37,297 bases of DNA from Prevotella sp. (GCA_016286585.1 JAEETC010000018.1:1-37297), one strand, 5' to 3'. Numbered from the stretch's first letter, positions 22,212 through 31,065 are shown. Numbers and translations: made by a program. Notes: generated by a model not told the origin, from the letters alone.

Positions 22212-22970
22212 TTACTTTTCCAGTCTTGTGTTCAATTGAAACAGGGCTGGCAGGATGATGCAGAGCGAGCAGCCCACAGCCATCAGCGCCGTCCGTTCTG
22301 ATCCGAAGAGTTGTGTCAGCGTGAGATCCGGATCAGGATAGAGGTTATACATTACGTAGGCAACAGAGTTGTTGACCCAGTGGTACACCATACCAGGAAT
22401 GATGCTGTTTGTGCGATAGTACAGCCAGCCCAAGAGCAGTCCTATGAGGAAAGCATGAGGCAGTTGAGCTGGGTTCATGTGGGCAGCAGCGAAGAAAAGA
22501 GCCGAGAGGGCGATAGCTATCCATGGGCGGCTTGTCCACTGCAATAGTGACCGCAGAATGGCTCCCCGAAACACCAGTTCTTCTGCCAACGGAGCCAGCA
22601 GGCCTATTGACAGATAGCCCAGGCGGTCTTTCATAATCATGTCAAAGGAGTCTTCTGCAATGTTGGGCAGTTCGGGCATGTGCTCCTGAAACCATAGTGA
22701 AGGGATGATGGCGCCGAATGCGGCGACGGCACACCATGTCAGGGTTATCCAAGGGCGTTTCCTGATCCAGTGTCTTGACACCTCACTCCATTTGGCCATC
22801 AGGAAAACGGCTAAGGTAATGATACTTGACACAACGGTTGTGACGATGAGTCCCATGGCACTTTCCATAGCGCTCTTTCCGCTGATCATCGACCATAAGC
22901 TATTCACAATCATGCCAACTACCCATTGGATGGTCAGGAACATGATAATATAAAAAAACGCTTTCTTCAT
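22212..22970 (-). CDS. CPBP-family intramembrane metalloprotease
   Basis: A 252-residue integral membrane protein of the CAAX protease/bacteriocin-processing (CPBP, Abi) family. Residues 1-30, 40-60, 75-95, 115-135, 150-165, 172-186 and 225-245 are hydrophobic. The catalytic motifs are EELVFRG at 130-136 (Glu130, Glu131, Arg135), AAAHMNPAQ with His164, and YHWVNN with His197. The physiological substrate of chromosomal members is generally unknown. It starts 1 nt after the ribF stop codon and is probably expressed from the ribF promoter. Confidence 0.93.
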   Translation of the reverse strand: MKKAFFYIIMFLTIQWVVGMIVNSLWSMISGKSAMESAMGLIVTTVVSSIITLAVFLMAKWSEVSRHWIRKRPWITLTWCAVAAFGAIIPSLWFQEHMPELPNIAEDSFDMIMKDRLGYLSIGLLAPLAEELVFRGAILRSLLQWTSRPWIAIALSALFFAAAHMNPAQLPHAFLIGLLLGWLYYRTNSIIPGMVYHWVNNSVAYVMYNLYPDPDLTLTQLFGSERTALMAVGCSLCIILPALFQLNTRLEK

Positions 22971-22971
22971 C

Positions 22972-23952
22972 TTAATGATTATGATTAACCGATTTATAGT
23001 TTGTTTGGCTCAGGCACAGTTCTGTTGCTTCGCGGTCTGCTTTCAACTGCGAGATCAGGGCTTCGGGTGATTCAAACCGCCGTTCTTCACGCAGTCTCGC
23101 TACGAAGGTGATGGTGATCGTCTTTCCGTAGAGGTCGCCATTGAAGTCAAGGAGGTTCACCTCCAGTGTGCGTTTGTTACCGTCGAACGTAGGCCGTGTG
23201 CCGATGTTCATCATAGCAGGCCACTGTTCCTGACGGTCACCGATGGTAGCCCACACAGCATAGGCGCCACAGGCAGGAATCAGTTTAAGGGGATCGTCGG
23301 GATGTAAATTGGCTGTGGGGAACCCTAAGAGGTGGCCGATATGCTCACCCTTTTCTACCTTTCCCTGTAACTGGTAATAGCGACCTAAGCATTGGGGCAT
23401 CTGACTGACAGCGCCTTCTTCTGCCAGCAACTGGCGCACAACAGAAGAACTGAGAGGACGACTGCCATCGGCCGTCAACTGTACGTCTCCCCTGAGAACC
23501 GTTATACCTAATTCCTGACCATAACGTACATAGTCGTCAAAGCCTTCTTGCAATCCTTCTTGACGGTGACCAAAGCGGTTGTCGTAGCCAGTGATAAGCA
23601 CCTTTACACCCAATTGCTCGCTGAGGATCTTCTTCATAAAGACCTGCGCCGACAACGAAGCTGTCTCTTTGGTGAAAGGCAGCACCACCAATCTGTCGAC
23701 ACCTAATGCCCTGATGGCCTCTTTCTTCTCCTCCAGTGTGGTAAGCAACTGTGGGTGGAATGTAGGATCGAGTAAAAGTCGAGGGGCACGGTCGAAAGTG
23801 ATGACAGTTGAGGTCATACCCATGCGACGGGCCTTTTCTGTCACCATGCTGATCAGCAGCTGATGACCTCGATGTACACCGTCGAACCTACCGATAGTTG
23901 CAACGCATCCAGATCCCTTTTCGGGCTCGTTATTCAAGCAAATGTTCTCCAT
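22972..23952 (-). CDS. ribF: bifunctional riboflavin kinase / FAD synthetase
   Basis: A 326-residue RibF that makes FMN and FAD. The N-terminal nucleotidyltransferase part has GRFDGVHRGHQ near 22-32 and TGYDNRFGHRQEG near 119-131. The C-terminal flavokinase part has GHLLGFPTANL near 207-217, MNIGTRPTF, and LEVNLLDFNGDLYG. The length is normal. A canonical promoter precedes it, divergent from tRNA-Met, and the two promoters overlap in their -33 regions. No FMN riboswitch is seen in the 7-nt leader. Confidence 0.97.
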   Translation of the reverse strand: MENICLNNEPEKGSGCVATIGRFDGVHRGHQLLISMVTEKARRMGMTSTVITFDRAPRLLLDPTFHPQLLTTLEEKKEAIRALGVDRLVVLPFTKETASLSAQVFMKKILSEQLGVKVLITGYDNRFGHRQEGLQEGFDDYVRYGQELGITVLRGDVQLTADGSRPLSSSVVRQLLAEEGAVSQMPQCLGRYYQLQGKVEKGEHIGHLLGFPTANLHPDDPLKLIPACGAYAVWATIGDRQEQWPAMMNIGTRPTFDGNKRTLEVNLLDFNGDLYGKTITITFVARLREERRFESPEALISQLKADREATELCLSQTNYKSVNHNH

Positions 23953-23959
23953 AAGGCCG

Positions 23960-23991
23960 CAAAGTTAATCATTTTTCGTTATTTCCGCAAA
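23960..23991 (-). promoter_or_regulatory. ribF promoter
   Basis: On the minus strand TTTG (23991-23988) and TAACTTTG (23967-23960) are separated by 20 nt. The -7 element ends 8 nt before the ribF ATG, so the message is nearly leaderless. Confidence 0.8.
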
Positions 23992-23995
23992 AAAA

Positions 23996-24027
23996 TTTGG
24001 ATATTTAAAGAATTTACCTTAACTTTG
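23996..24027 (+). promoter_or_regulatory. tRNA-Met promoter
   Basis: TTTG (23996-23999) and TAACTTTG (24020-24027) with a 20-nt spacer. The tRNA starts 14 nt after. The -33 elements of this promoter and of the divergent ribF promoter are only 4 nt apart. Confidence 0.85.
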
Positions 24028-24040
24028 CATCCCGAAACCC

Positions 24041-24114
24041 GGACTTGTAGCTCAGTTGGTTAGAGCAACAGACTCATAATCTGGAGGTCGTTGGTTCAAG
24101 CCCAACCTGGTCCA
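24041..24114 (+). tRNA. tRNA-Met(CAT), elongator type
   Basis: Acceptor GGACTTG/CTGGTCC, D stem GCTC/GAGC, anticodon loop CTCATAA with anticodon CAT at 24075-24077, T stem GTTGG/CCAAC with loop TTCAAGC. The 1-72 pair is G-C, unlike initiator tRNA, so it is an elongator (or an Ile2 tRNA if modified to lysidine). The 6-67 position is T-T and the 27-43 position A-G, both unpaired. The CCA end is not encoded. Confidence 0.93.
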
Positions 24115-24139
24115 CAATGAATAAATAAAGCCTCCGCGT

Positions 24140-26356
24140 ATGATGAAGATAAGCAGGATTAAGGTTTTGGCTGCTGTTGCAATTTGTTTAACGGCAGCAA
24201 GTTGTTCAGAAGAATCCAATGACATCGAGCAGGAACTCAGAGATAATTTCAAGGCACTTGTCATGGGAGGTCGAGAAGTTGACTCTCTCCAAGATTGGAG
24301 CACTGCCAGTGGACTGGATGTGAAGATTGCTGTCGACTATGGCAACACCTCTGTCTATAAGGTTTATATTCTCCCATCACCTGCACTCTACGACAGCGAG
24401 GCTGCATATCTCGGTATGGCACGAATCAATTCGGGAGAGTCGAAGACGATTACCATCTCTCGTCCCGCTGATAATGCGTTGCTCTATGCTGCCTGTTACG
24501 ACAGCGAAGGTCATGCTGTTTGTAAGCCATTTACTGCAAAAGCCTCGGGGACAGAGGTCGTTTTTAGCGGACGGATTCCCAATGATGGCAACATTTCTAG
24601 TTCGAACAGCATCGGTGACCGTTGGAGTATTCCCAAATTGGAATTCCCCGATGTTTCCGACTATACCACAGGCCCGTTCGTAGAGGTTTCAACCTTAGTG
24701 GGAGAGCCAGAGGGCAATGATCGTCTGCGACTGAGCATCAGCAATGACTACACCGGTTATCTGCCTTCATTAGGTATTCGTGGTAATATGGGTGTCTATG
24801 TGACAGGTACATGGACCCTGAGTTTCAACCAGCGAGTATCTAACGGCAACGTGCTTGTTGTGGGCGGTGGTGGTAAGATTATCATCCCCAAGGGCATGAA
24901 ACTTAGTGCCTCTCCCTTTGGTACTGGCGGTACAGGCTTTATTTATGTGATGCCAGGTGGCGAGATTGTCGGTGAGGGTGCTGTGGAGTTTGCTACAGGT
25001 ACAGGCACTTATTGTTATAATGCAGGTGTCATTAGTGCCGAAGAAATCCGCATCAACGGCTGTTCGTTTTATAACTCTGGTGTTCTTGGCCGTGACACTT
25101 CCACCCCAACCTCAGTTATCTGTCTTGCTAATGATGAGGGTAATGAGGGTGTCTTTATCAACCGTGGCGGTGCTTGGCTCTCAGAGCTCAAGGGAGATAA
25201 TCTCTCTCTACAAAACGCAACCTATCTGACTGTCAGTAACCAGATGACGTTGAGTGCCAGCAGTCGTTTGGCTGATGGCAGTTATACCTATACCCCCTCT
25301 TTGGTGCTTAATGGTAGCAGTGAGGGTAGTCACGTGGTCTTTATGGGTAATGGCGCTACTTTGGATGCCGACACCATCAGCATTAATAACTTCGGCGTGT
25401 GGGGACCTGATGGTGAGCATTTCACGGCTAATGCTGTCTTAAAGGTTGATAATTGTAATGCTTGTGCGACAACGGAGGGTGTGGCGGAAACTTATCTGCT
25501 TGACCATGTGGAACTTGTGTTGCCCACGTCTTTCCCCGCCAGCTATGATCCGGATCACCTCACTGCCAATAACCTTCTATTGTACAGTTGGATGAACGCC
25601 TGTGAGGCCCGTCTCATCAATGACAATAACTACCGCTGGACACTGATGGGCAATAAGGAAGCCCTTGTCTGGAACGAGTCCATTAGCGACTGCTGCTGTG
25701 GTGATGCGTCACGTCAGACCTGTACCTATGGTACATCTCCTTCTGTAAGTACGTCTTATTTGAAAAAGGCTGCTTCTGCCGTTCCCGTCAGCAATGCTGT
25801 GTATTATGGCTTTGAGACCTGGGAGGGAGCATTGATAGACTATGATTATAATGATGTGGTGTTGCGTGTGACCGTTCCTGTCGATCGTGGTGACGGAACT
25901 TATGTCTCAAATGTACAGGTGATGTGTGTCGGCAATACCATCAAAACCAATGTCCTCTACAACGGCGAACCCTTTGGTGATGAGGTTCATAGTGTCATTG
26001 GCGCACAAGTGACGAAGACGACTAATGCGTCCTCCATTACCCGTGTGTTTGCCAAATTGGGCGAGATTACCTTCTCCAGTGGTCAGGTTCGTATCGATCA
26101 GTTGCGATTCTCACTTAGGACAGTTGATGGCGATGGCAATATCAGTACCCTTGAGACGGGCGAGACTCCACTTTATATAGTTATCAATGGAAACAAAGAC
26201 CGTCGTTGGTTCTGGCCAATGGAAGGTGTAAATATCGGTGTCGCCTATCCACAGTTCAGCTTGTGGGCATCTGACATGCAAACAAACCTCAACTGGTACA
26301 GCCCTACCTATGCCATATCAACGAAGGTCGTCAGTTGGACATCTGCTGACGAGTAA
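24140..26356 (+). CDS. LruC/DUF4842-type surface lipoprotein, beta-helix-like middle
   Basis: A 738-residue lipoprotein. Signal peptide with lipobox TAASC (Cys22) followed by SEESNDIE, an acidic export-type start. Trp53 in SLQDWSTASG matches a motif found in four other proteins of this window. Residues about 55-150 form a small beta domain. Residues about 200-480 are rich in Gly, Asn and short strand repeats (FIYVMPGGEIVGEGAVEF, YCYNAGVISAEEIRING), suggesting a right-handed beta helix. The motif DYDYNDVVL starts at Asp567 and opens an LruC/DUF4842-type domain that ends with the MEGVNIG segment and FSLWASDM. The gene starts 25 nt after tRNA-Met with no promoter between, so it is probably read from the tRNA promoter. 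Likely a surface binding or adhesion protein. Confidence 0.8.
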   Translation: MMKISRIKVLAAVAICLTAASCSEESNDIEQELRDNFKALVMGGREVDSLQDWSTASGLDVKIAVDYGNTSVYKVYILPSPALYDSEAAYLGMARINSGESKTITISRPADNALLYAACYDSEGHAVCKPFTAKASGTEVVFSGRIPNDGNISSSNSIGDRWSIPKLEFPDVSDYTTGPFVEVSTLVGEPEGNDRLRLSISNDYTGYLPSLGIRGNMGVYVTGTWTLSFNQRVSNGNVLVVGGGGKIIIPKGMKLSASPFGTGGTGFIYVMPGGEIVGEGAVEFATGTGTYCYNAGVISAEEIRINGCSFYNSGVLGRDTSTPTSVICLANDEGNEGVFINRGGAWLSELKGDNLSLQNATYLTVSNQMTLSASSRLADGSYTYTPSLVLNGSSEGSHVVFMGNGATLDADTISINNFGVWGPDGEHFTANAVLKVDNCNACATTEGVAETYLLDHVELVLPTSFPASYDPDHLTANNLLLYSWMNACEARLINDNNYRWTLMGNKEALVWNESISDCCCGDASRQTCTYGTSPSVSTSYLKKAASAVPVSNAVYYGFETWEGALIDYDYNDVVLRVTVPVDRGDGTYVSNVQVMCVGNTIKTNVLYNGEPFGDEVHSVIGAQVTKTTNASSITRVFAKLGEITFSSGQVRIDQLRFSLRTVDGDGNISTLETGETPLYIVINGNKDRRWFWPMEGVNIGVAYPQFSLWASDMQTNLNWYSPTYAISTKVVSWTSADE

Positions 26357-26390
26357 GATTATCTGGGAATTCTGAAGAAAACCGATTCTT

Positions 26391-27695
26391 TTAGTACACC
26401 TGGTTCTCTGTGGCGTATTCGTTCAGATACCAGTCCTGTGCTAACACATGGTTCATAGACCACTCACCAAAAGAATGGCCTGCGTAGCCATAGGCTCCGA
26501 ATCCAAGTGTCTGTTTTTTCTTAAAGCCGATATTCACGCCTTCCAAGGGATGACGGAACTTCCCATAGGGGATGGTCAGCGCCCAGGGCACACGGTTAAT
26601 TCTGTCGTCTATAGGATATTCGCTGAGTACACACTCGCTGCGGTATGCATAGGGATGGACCTCGAAGACAGCCCCAAGGAACTGTTTCATGATGAAAGGG
26701 TCTATCAAGTCGTAAGTGATGTATTCCACTCCCACATTCTCCTTGAAAGTCACGACATAGGTCACCTCGCGAGGCACCATTATCTGTGCGTCTGTGCTGC
26801 TACCCTTGGTTACGTTGTAGCGTTTACGCAGCATGCGTCCATAGTCTTCTGTCAGAATGTCCCCTGTGGCCCAATGGCCGTCGCAGAACATGTTGATCAC
26901 AGCGTCTTTGCTGTTGCGAGCTTCTAAAAGAAGTGTTCTGTCCTTCTGCACCGATAGTATCTGGTTGGGAACCTCTTTACCTTGGTTGTTTTGATTAAAC
27001 GAGGCATCACCAACAGTTGTAATGCTTTCTATGTCATCCTTCTTGATGTTTTTTAAGTGGATGGCTGCAGCCACCTGGTGGTCAGTACCCACGGCCGCCA
27101 GTTGCACATGGAAACGCATCTCATGCTTTCCTGTTCTTTCATACGACAGGTGCAGTACGATGTCGTTGTAGTCGAAGTCTGGCTGGGTGATATCTGGCAT
27201 CTCCTCTTCATAGCAGAAGACAAAGACCTGCGGCTGAGGTGTATAGCTGAGCACCTGCTGCCGATAGCTGGGGGCAGAGAAATCCACTTGTCGTTCACTG
27301 CCAGGAGCGAATGGTGTCACGGTATAGAGCCCCTCTGAGCTGACCAATGCAGCGTAAAGAGTATCGGCATGATTAGGATAGCAGAAGCTCAGGTAGGCGA
27401 TTCCACCGTCTGTGATGGGCGCTTGGGTAGCCACTTCAGCATTTGTGGCTTGCCTGGGGTCTGCAGTCAGGATTTTCACCCACTGGGCTCCCACGTTGTC
27501 GTTTGCCTTTACTGCCACAGTTGCAGTTTTAAACAATAGCCAATTATGGAATTTGTCCACCGAGTCGATGGGCATGATGCTGTCGTTGATCTCCTGAGTT
27601 ATTTGCCAATCATACAAATCGTGTTTCTTGCAGGAATTAATCATGGCCAACACGGCAGCCAACAACAATAGGGGTATCCATCTGAGACTTCTCAT
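26391..27695 (-). CDS. LruC/DUF4842-type lipoprotein, short form
   Basis: A 434-residue lipoprotein on the strand opposite to its relatives. Lipobox INSC (Cys22) is followed by KKHDLYDW. Trp52 in KFHNWLLFKT aligns with the common Trp motif, then a beta domain similar in spacing to that of the 24140 gene product (VKANDNVGAQWVKI). The motif DFDYNDIVLHL begins at Asp173, and LEGVNIGFKK near 386 matches MEGVNIG of the neighbour, so the protein is mostly the DUF4842-type domain. It ends in a Tyr-rich stretch (GFGAYGYAGHSFGEW). Its 3' end converges on the 24140 gene with 34 nt between. It may be a partner or an alternative cap to the larger neighbour; the function is unknown. Confidence 0.78.
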   Translation of the reverse strand: MRSLRWIPLLLLAAVLAMINSCKKHDLYDWQITQEINDSIMPIDSVDKFHNWLLFKTATVAVKANDNVGAQWVKILTADPRQATNAEVATQAPITDGGIAYLSFCYPNHADTLYAALVSSEGLYTVTPFAPGSERQVDFSAPSYRQQVLSYTPQPQVFVFCYEEEMPDITQPDFDYNDIVLHLSYERTGKHEMRFHVQLAAVGTDHQVAAAIHLKNIKKDDIESITTVGDASFNQNNQGKEVPNQILSVQKDRTLLLEARNSKDAVINMFCDGHWATGDILTEDYGRMLRKRYNVTKGSSTDAQIMVPREVTYVVTFKENVGVEYITYDLIDPFIMKQFLGAVFEVHPYAYRSECVLSEYPIDDRINRVPWALTIPYGKFRHPLEGVNIGFKKKQTLGFGAYGYAGHSFGEWSMNHVLAQDWYLNEYATENQVY

Positions 27696-27720
27696 ACCTT
27701 ATTTTATTATAATTGTGATG

Positions 27721-27728
27721 CAAAATTA
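27721..27728 (-). promoter_or_regulatory. promoter of the 26391-27695 gene, -7 element
   Basis: The minus strand reads TAATTTTG, a good -7 element 25 nt before the start. The -33 element is unclear. Confidence 0.5.
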
Positions 27729-27813
27729 CAAATTTATTGTGAATTAACATCATTTTTTCTTCTCTTTTACAGAATTTAACAGAGAAAGTGATACAAGTTA
27801 TCGATATTTTAAT

Positions 27814-27821
27814 TAATTTTG
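27814..27821 (+). promoter_or_regulatory. promoter of the 27879 gene, -7 element
   Basis: TAATTTTG followed by CACCCG, a form also seen at other promoters here. Words ACAAGTTA at 27793 and 27841 flank it and the palindrome GTTACGTAAC (27845-27854) lies in the leader; their meaning is open. Confidence 0.5.
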
Positions 27822-27878
27822 CACCCGAATCGATTTATTTACAAGTTACGTAACGTCTATTAATATGTTTTTATTGCA

Positions 27879-30551
27879 ATGAAGAAGTATTTGATTAATG
27901 GCGCATTGGCTCTGTTAGCAGGAGCATTCTTGGTATGTTGTGCGGAGAAGGAATCCGATTTTGTCCCTCTCGCGCAGCAGAAAGCGATGGATTTTGAGGA
28001 AGTCTTCAAAGAAATCTATGGTGAAATTGATCCTTATCAGGACTGGGGCTTCAAAAGTGGTAAGATAGAGATTGATCCCAACGATTCGTCTGTGGTTGTT
28101 GAGGTCGAAGATGTCGATGGCGATATAGCCTATACCCGTGTTGCACCTTTTGGTGGAAACAATTACCTCCTGGCATTTAACGGAGGCACTCGTGGAGCTA
28201 ATACGAACCACAATCTTTGGGGTGATCCCAATGCTGATAATGGTAAATGGCACTATAAGGTTCCGCCCGCATTGACAGATCGCCAGAAGCTTCGCGTAAA
28301 GCTTTATTTCCAATATAACCCCTGGTTGACCTATGAGGATCCTGGTTATACCGATTTCTTTGTACAGCAAGTGTATAAAGGTGGTACGTCGCCAATAGCC
28401 TCACAGTCATTAGAGGTTTATCCTACTGGTGATAATGGTTCTGTAGTTGGTGGAAAGCAGATGGATAAGTTAACTGTAGGAACGCCTGGTGAAGGTGGCG
28501 AGGCAACAAACTACTACAATCATGTTAACGACTTCAATAATGGTGATTACAATGGTGGTAAAACCGTTCAGGTATTGAACACTGGAGGTAATACTAATAA
28601 TGCTGCCAACGAAAGCCATCCAGATCAAATTACTTTGATGTTAAACTCAAAGACTGATTGTGTAGGTTATTGGAGTAGCAATGGTTCAACAGGACATAAT
28701 GAACGTTGTGCACTGGCTGGTGCGGATGTTATTGATCAATGGGCCTCTTCCGCTGCAGCTCAAGCCTTAGGTATTGATCTGGGCGATGCTGTTTATGATG
28801 AAAACTGGGATCGCTCGTTCGTAGGTCTTGACTACGATGGGGTATATGGAACCAATATCTATAAGACGGGAACGATGGTAAATGGTAGTTGGGACAATAA
28901 TGCTATCGCCTATGCAAAATTTTCTGATGCCCGCCAAAAAGAATACATATGGGATGGCACAAGGGTTTGGGGCTTTGATGAATATATTGCTGCAAAAGGC
29001 GAGTATTTCCTCGATAAGGAAGGCAACAAAGTTCCATATACTATCAGCGATAGAAACATGTTCATTGGCACTAATTGTGATTTAAGTGGTCAGAGTGCTT
29101 ATATGCCCAAAAAATACATCCCTGCTTTAGGTCGGGAGGATGATGTAATTGACATTACTGTTATTCAGGCCAAGATTGATGAAGGTGCTCTTCCTTGTGA
29201 TGGCAAACTATATCAGTGGACAAAGAATATTGGCGGACGTGACCATGTCTATAGTGATTGGATTGTAACTCTGACAAATGCTGGTCAAACAAAGCTAACA
29301 GATAATACTTTTGTGACATATCTTGATATTTGGACGCAAAAAGAGTCTGGTCGAGTGTTCTGTGAGGACCTTGGTAGGGCTTCCCGTGAAGACCTGGATT
29401 ACAATGATGCGGTGTTTGATGTTACCATTTGGGAAAACTACACTTATAGAAAGGAATGGTGGGAAAAGTATTCTGATGGTGTTAGAGTAGATTCTGGTCT
29501 AGTAGCGAATGCACAACAAATCCCAGAAACTAGGACGTATTATGCAAATGTGAATCTGCTAGCAGCTGGCGGAACAATTCCTATTACTGTTGCAGGCCAA
29601 CCTGTTCATGTCCAGTTTGACCCAAATGCAGCCGTTGAAACGATGATAAACACTCGTGACAACAATTCAACGGCATACGGAAGCTATGCTACTTATGACC
29701 CTGTGCAGTTAGATGCTGGAGCTAATACGACAGTAAGGAGATATAGGAAAGTTAAGAACGTAGAGGAAGAGAACCAGGATCTTTATGAATTAAAGTTGTT
29801 TAGAATTGAGATGCCTGTTGATAGCCACGCCATCATAACGATTCCAATTGTCTCAAGCTTCGGTGAAGCAAAACAGATTCAAACGATTGAAGGTCTTCAA
29901 GGTAATGTTCCAAGAAAGTTCATGGTTCCGAATGATCTTCCTAATCATCCTGAAAGGATGTGGACTTCTGAGCGCAAGAATATTTCTCTGGCTTATCCAA
30001 AGTTTAAAGATTGGGTAAATGGTAAGATTACACTTGATTCGTGCTTCTTTGGTGCCAATAGTGTCAATACAAACTACACTTATCAAGGAAAAGATTATGT
30101 TGGCAACAAATTACCGCTTGTGATGAAGGCTCAGCGCACGATTGTAACAGACGGTGAGCAATATCTTTGGAGTGGTACTATAGAATATGGCGATGTTTGG
30201 AATTTAAGAAATACGGAGGCTGATCTTGAAAGTAATCAAGAGAATACTGATTTTAAACAGTTCTATCCTGGTGATCGTCTGCGCTTCCGTGCAACGGGTA
30301 TAAAAGACGATGCATGGATCTCTGTAGCAGTAGGTAACATCAAACCTTATTTCGTTGATAGCGAATTTCCGAACTACGTCTACAACGCCGATGGATCGAA
30401 AGAGACAAGGGATGAGGGTTGTGTTGAGGTGCTGCTGGATGAGGATAGTGCTGCAAAATTGAACGAAAATGTAAGTAACGGTAAAATTACCTTCCAAGTT
30501 CAAGGCCGTAACTTTACTCTCACTGGTATCACTAGGGTGCTATTCCAGTAA
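27879..30551 (+). CDS. large LruC/DUF4842-type lipoprotein with extra C-terminal domain
   Basis: An 890-residue lipoprotein, first of three tandem paralogs. The signal peptide MKKYLINGALALLAGAFLV ends at Cys20 or Cys21, followed by AEKESD. Trp56 in YQDWGFKSG is the shared N-terminal motif. A middle block shared with the two following genes includes VPPALTDRQK, YFQYNPWLTYEDPG, FFVQQVYKGG, HVNDFNNG, DQITLML, RSFVGLDYD and YSDWIVTLTNA. The acidic motif DLDYNDAVF starts at Asp505 and opens the DUF4842-type part, which ends near NISLAYPKFKDW. Unlike its paralogs it has about 150 further residues, ending in a beta domain with GDRLRFRATGIKDDAWISVA and GRNFTLTGITRVLF, similar in feel to jelly-roll modules that bind sugars. 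Probably a surface adhesin or glycan-binding protein; the substrate is unknown. Confidence 0.8.
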   Translation: MKKYLINGALALLAGAFLVCCAEKESDFVPLAQQKAMDFEEVFKEIYGEIDPYQDWGFKSGKIEIDPNDSSVVVEVEDVDGDIAYTRVAPFGGNNYLLAFNGGTRGANTNHNLWGDPNADNGKWHYKVPPALTDRQKLRVKLYFQYNPWLTYEDPGYTDFFVQQVYKGGTSPIASQSLEVYPTGDNGSVVGGKQMDKLTVGTPGEGGEATNYYNHVNDFNNGDYNGGKTVQVLNTGGNTNNAANESHPDQITLMLNSKTDCVGYWSSNGSTGHNERCALAGADVIDQWASSAAAQALGIDLGDAVYDENWDRSFVGLDYDGVYGTNIYKTGTMVNGSWDNNAIAYAKFSDARQKEYIWDGTRVWGFDEYIAAKGEYFLDKEGNKVPYTISDRNMFIGTNCDLSGQSAYMPKKYIPALGREDDVIDITVIQAKIDEGALPCDGKLYQWTKNIGGRDHVYSDWIVTLTNAGQTKLTDNTFVTYLDIWTQKESGRVFCEDLGRASREDLDYNDAVFDVTIWENYTYRKEWWEKYSDGVRVDSGLVANAQQIPETRTYYANVNLLAAGGTIPITVAGQPVHVQFDPNAAVETMINTRDNNSTAYGSYATYDPVQLDAGANTTVRRYRKVKNVEEENQDLYELKLFRIEMPVDSHAIITIPIVSSFGEAKQIQTIEGLQGNVPRKFMVPNDLPNHPERMWTSERKNISLAYPKFKDWVNGKITLDSCFFGANSVNTNYTYQGKDYVGNKLPLVMKAQRTIVTDGEQYLWSGTIEYGDVWNLRNTEADLESNQENTDFKQFYPGDRLRFRATGIKDDAWISVAVGNIKPYFVDSEFPNYVYNADGSKETRDEGCVEVLLDEDSAAKLNENVSNGKITFQVQGRNFTLTGITRVLFQ

Positions 30552-30585
30552 GAATATTATAAAAATCAAATACATAATTGCATGT

Positions 30586-30617
30586 TTGGGGGCGTCTGCG
30601 TGAGTAGCCGTCCCCAA
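30586..30617 (+). terminator. terminator T1 after the 27879 gene
   Basis: TTGGGGGCGTCTGC and GTAGCCGTCCCCAA form a stem of 14 positions with one mismatch around the loop GTGA. The core CTGC-GTGA-G(C/T)AG recurs in the terminators after the next two paralogs. Confidence 0.75.
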
Positions 30618-30628
30618 TTTGTGCTAAT

Positions 30629-30942
30629 GGTCACACGGTCACAGCTGTGACCATGTGACCACTTTGATTTGACCTGTAATCAAATTCTTTTACATAAGCA
30701 GTTCCTTTATGGCTTTCTCAGAGAAAGGTGGCTGGTTTCTGGGAGAAAGGTGGTAGGAAAGTCGGAGTTTCCTGCCTGTAAAGTCCGACTTTCCTTAGCC
30801 CAAAGTCCGGGCTCAAATAAACCCTTGATTGTCAAACAGATATAAAATCATGCAAAACGAACATGACGATTTGAATTTTATTGACAATCTATCCATTTAA
30901 ACGTCCTAATGGTCACATGGTCACAGCTGTGACCGTGTGACC
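30629..30942. repeat. non-coding segment bounded by 32-bp palindromic inverted repeats
   Basis: The 32-bp sequences at 30629-30660 and 30911-30942 are exact reverse complements of each other, and each is itself a near-perfect palindrome built from GGTCACA and TGTGACC words. The 250 bp between hold several other dyads: GGAAAGTCGGA/TCCGACTTTCC (30756-30794), AGCCC/GGGCT (30797-30813), GATTGTCAA/TTGACAATC (30827-30889), and a direct repeat GAGAAAGGTGG (30721, 30743). No gene is seen. It looks like a MITE-type or other non-coding mobile repeat, or a highly structured untranslated RNA. Confidence 0.8.
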
Positions 30943-31028
30943 GTTACTATATAATAAGGTATAATGGTATTAGATAAACACCAAAAAATACATTAGCTTT
31001 AAAATCTCCTTAAAAGTATAAGTCTAAG

Positions 31029-31065
31029 TATACGAAAAGTAACTTTTTCCTATACGAAAAGTAAC
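31029..31065 (+). promoter_or_regulatory. two direct repeats, candidate activator site
   Basis: TATACGAAAAGTAAC occurs at 31029-31043 and 31051-31065, a 22-bp period or about two helical turns. They lie some 75-110 nt upstream of the -7 element of the 31233 gene, a usual place for an activator. LytTR-type regulators bind direct repeats with similar spacing. The reverse-complement word TTCGTATA appears near the promoter of the next paralog (33230-33237). Confidence 0.5.

Noticed and set aside
22972..23959. FMN riboswitch before ribF
   Set aside because: The predicted leader is only a few nucleotides long, and no conserved riboswitch core is visible.
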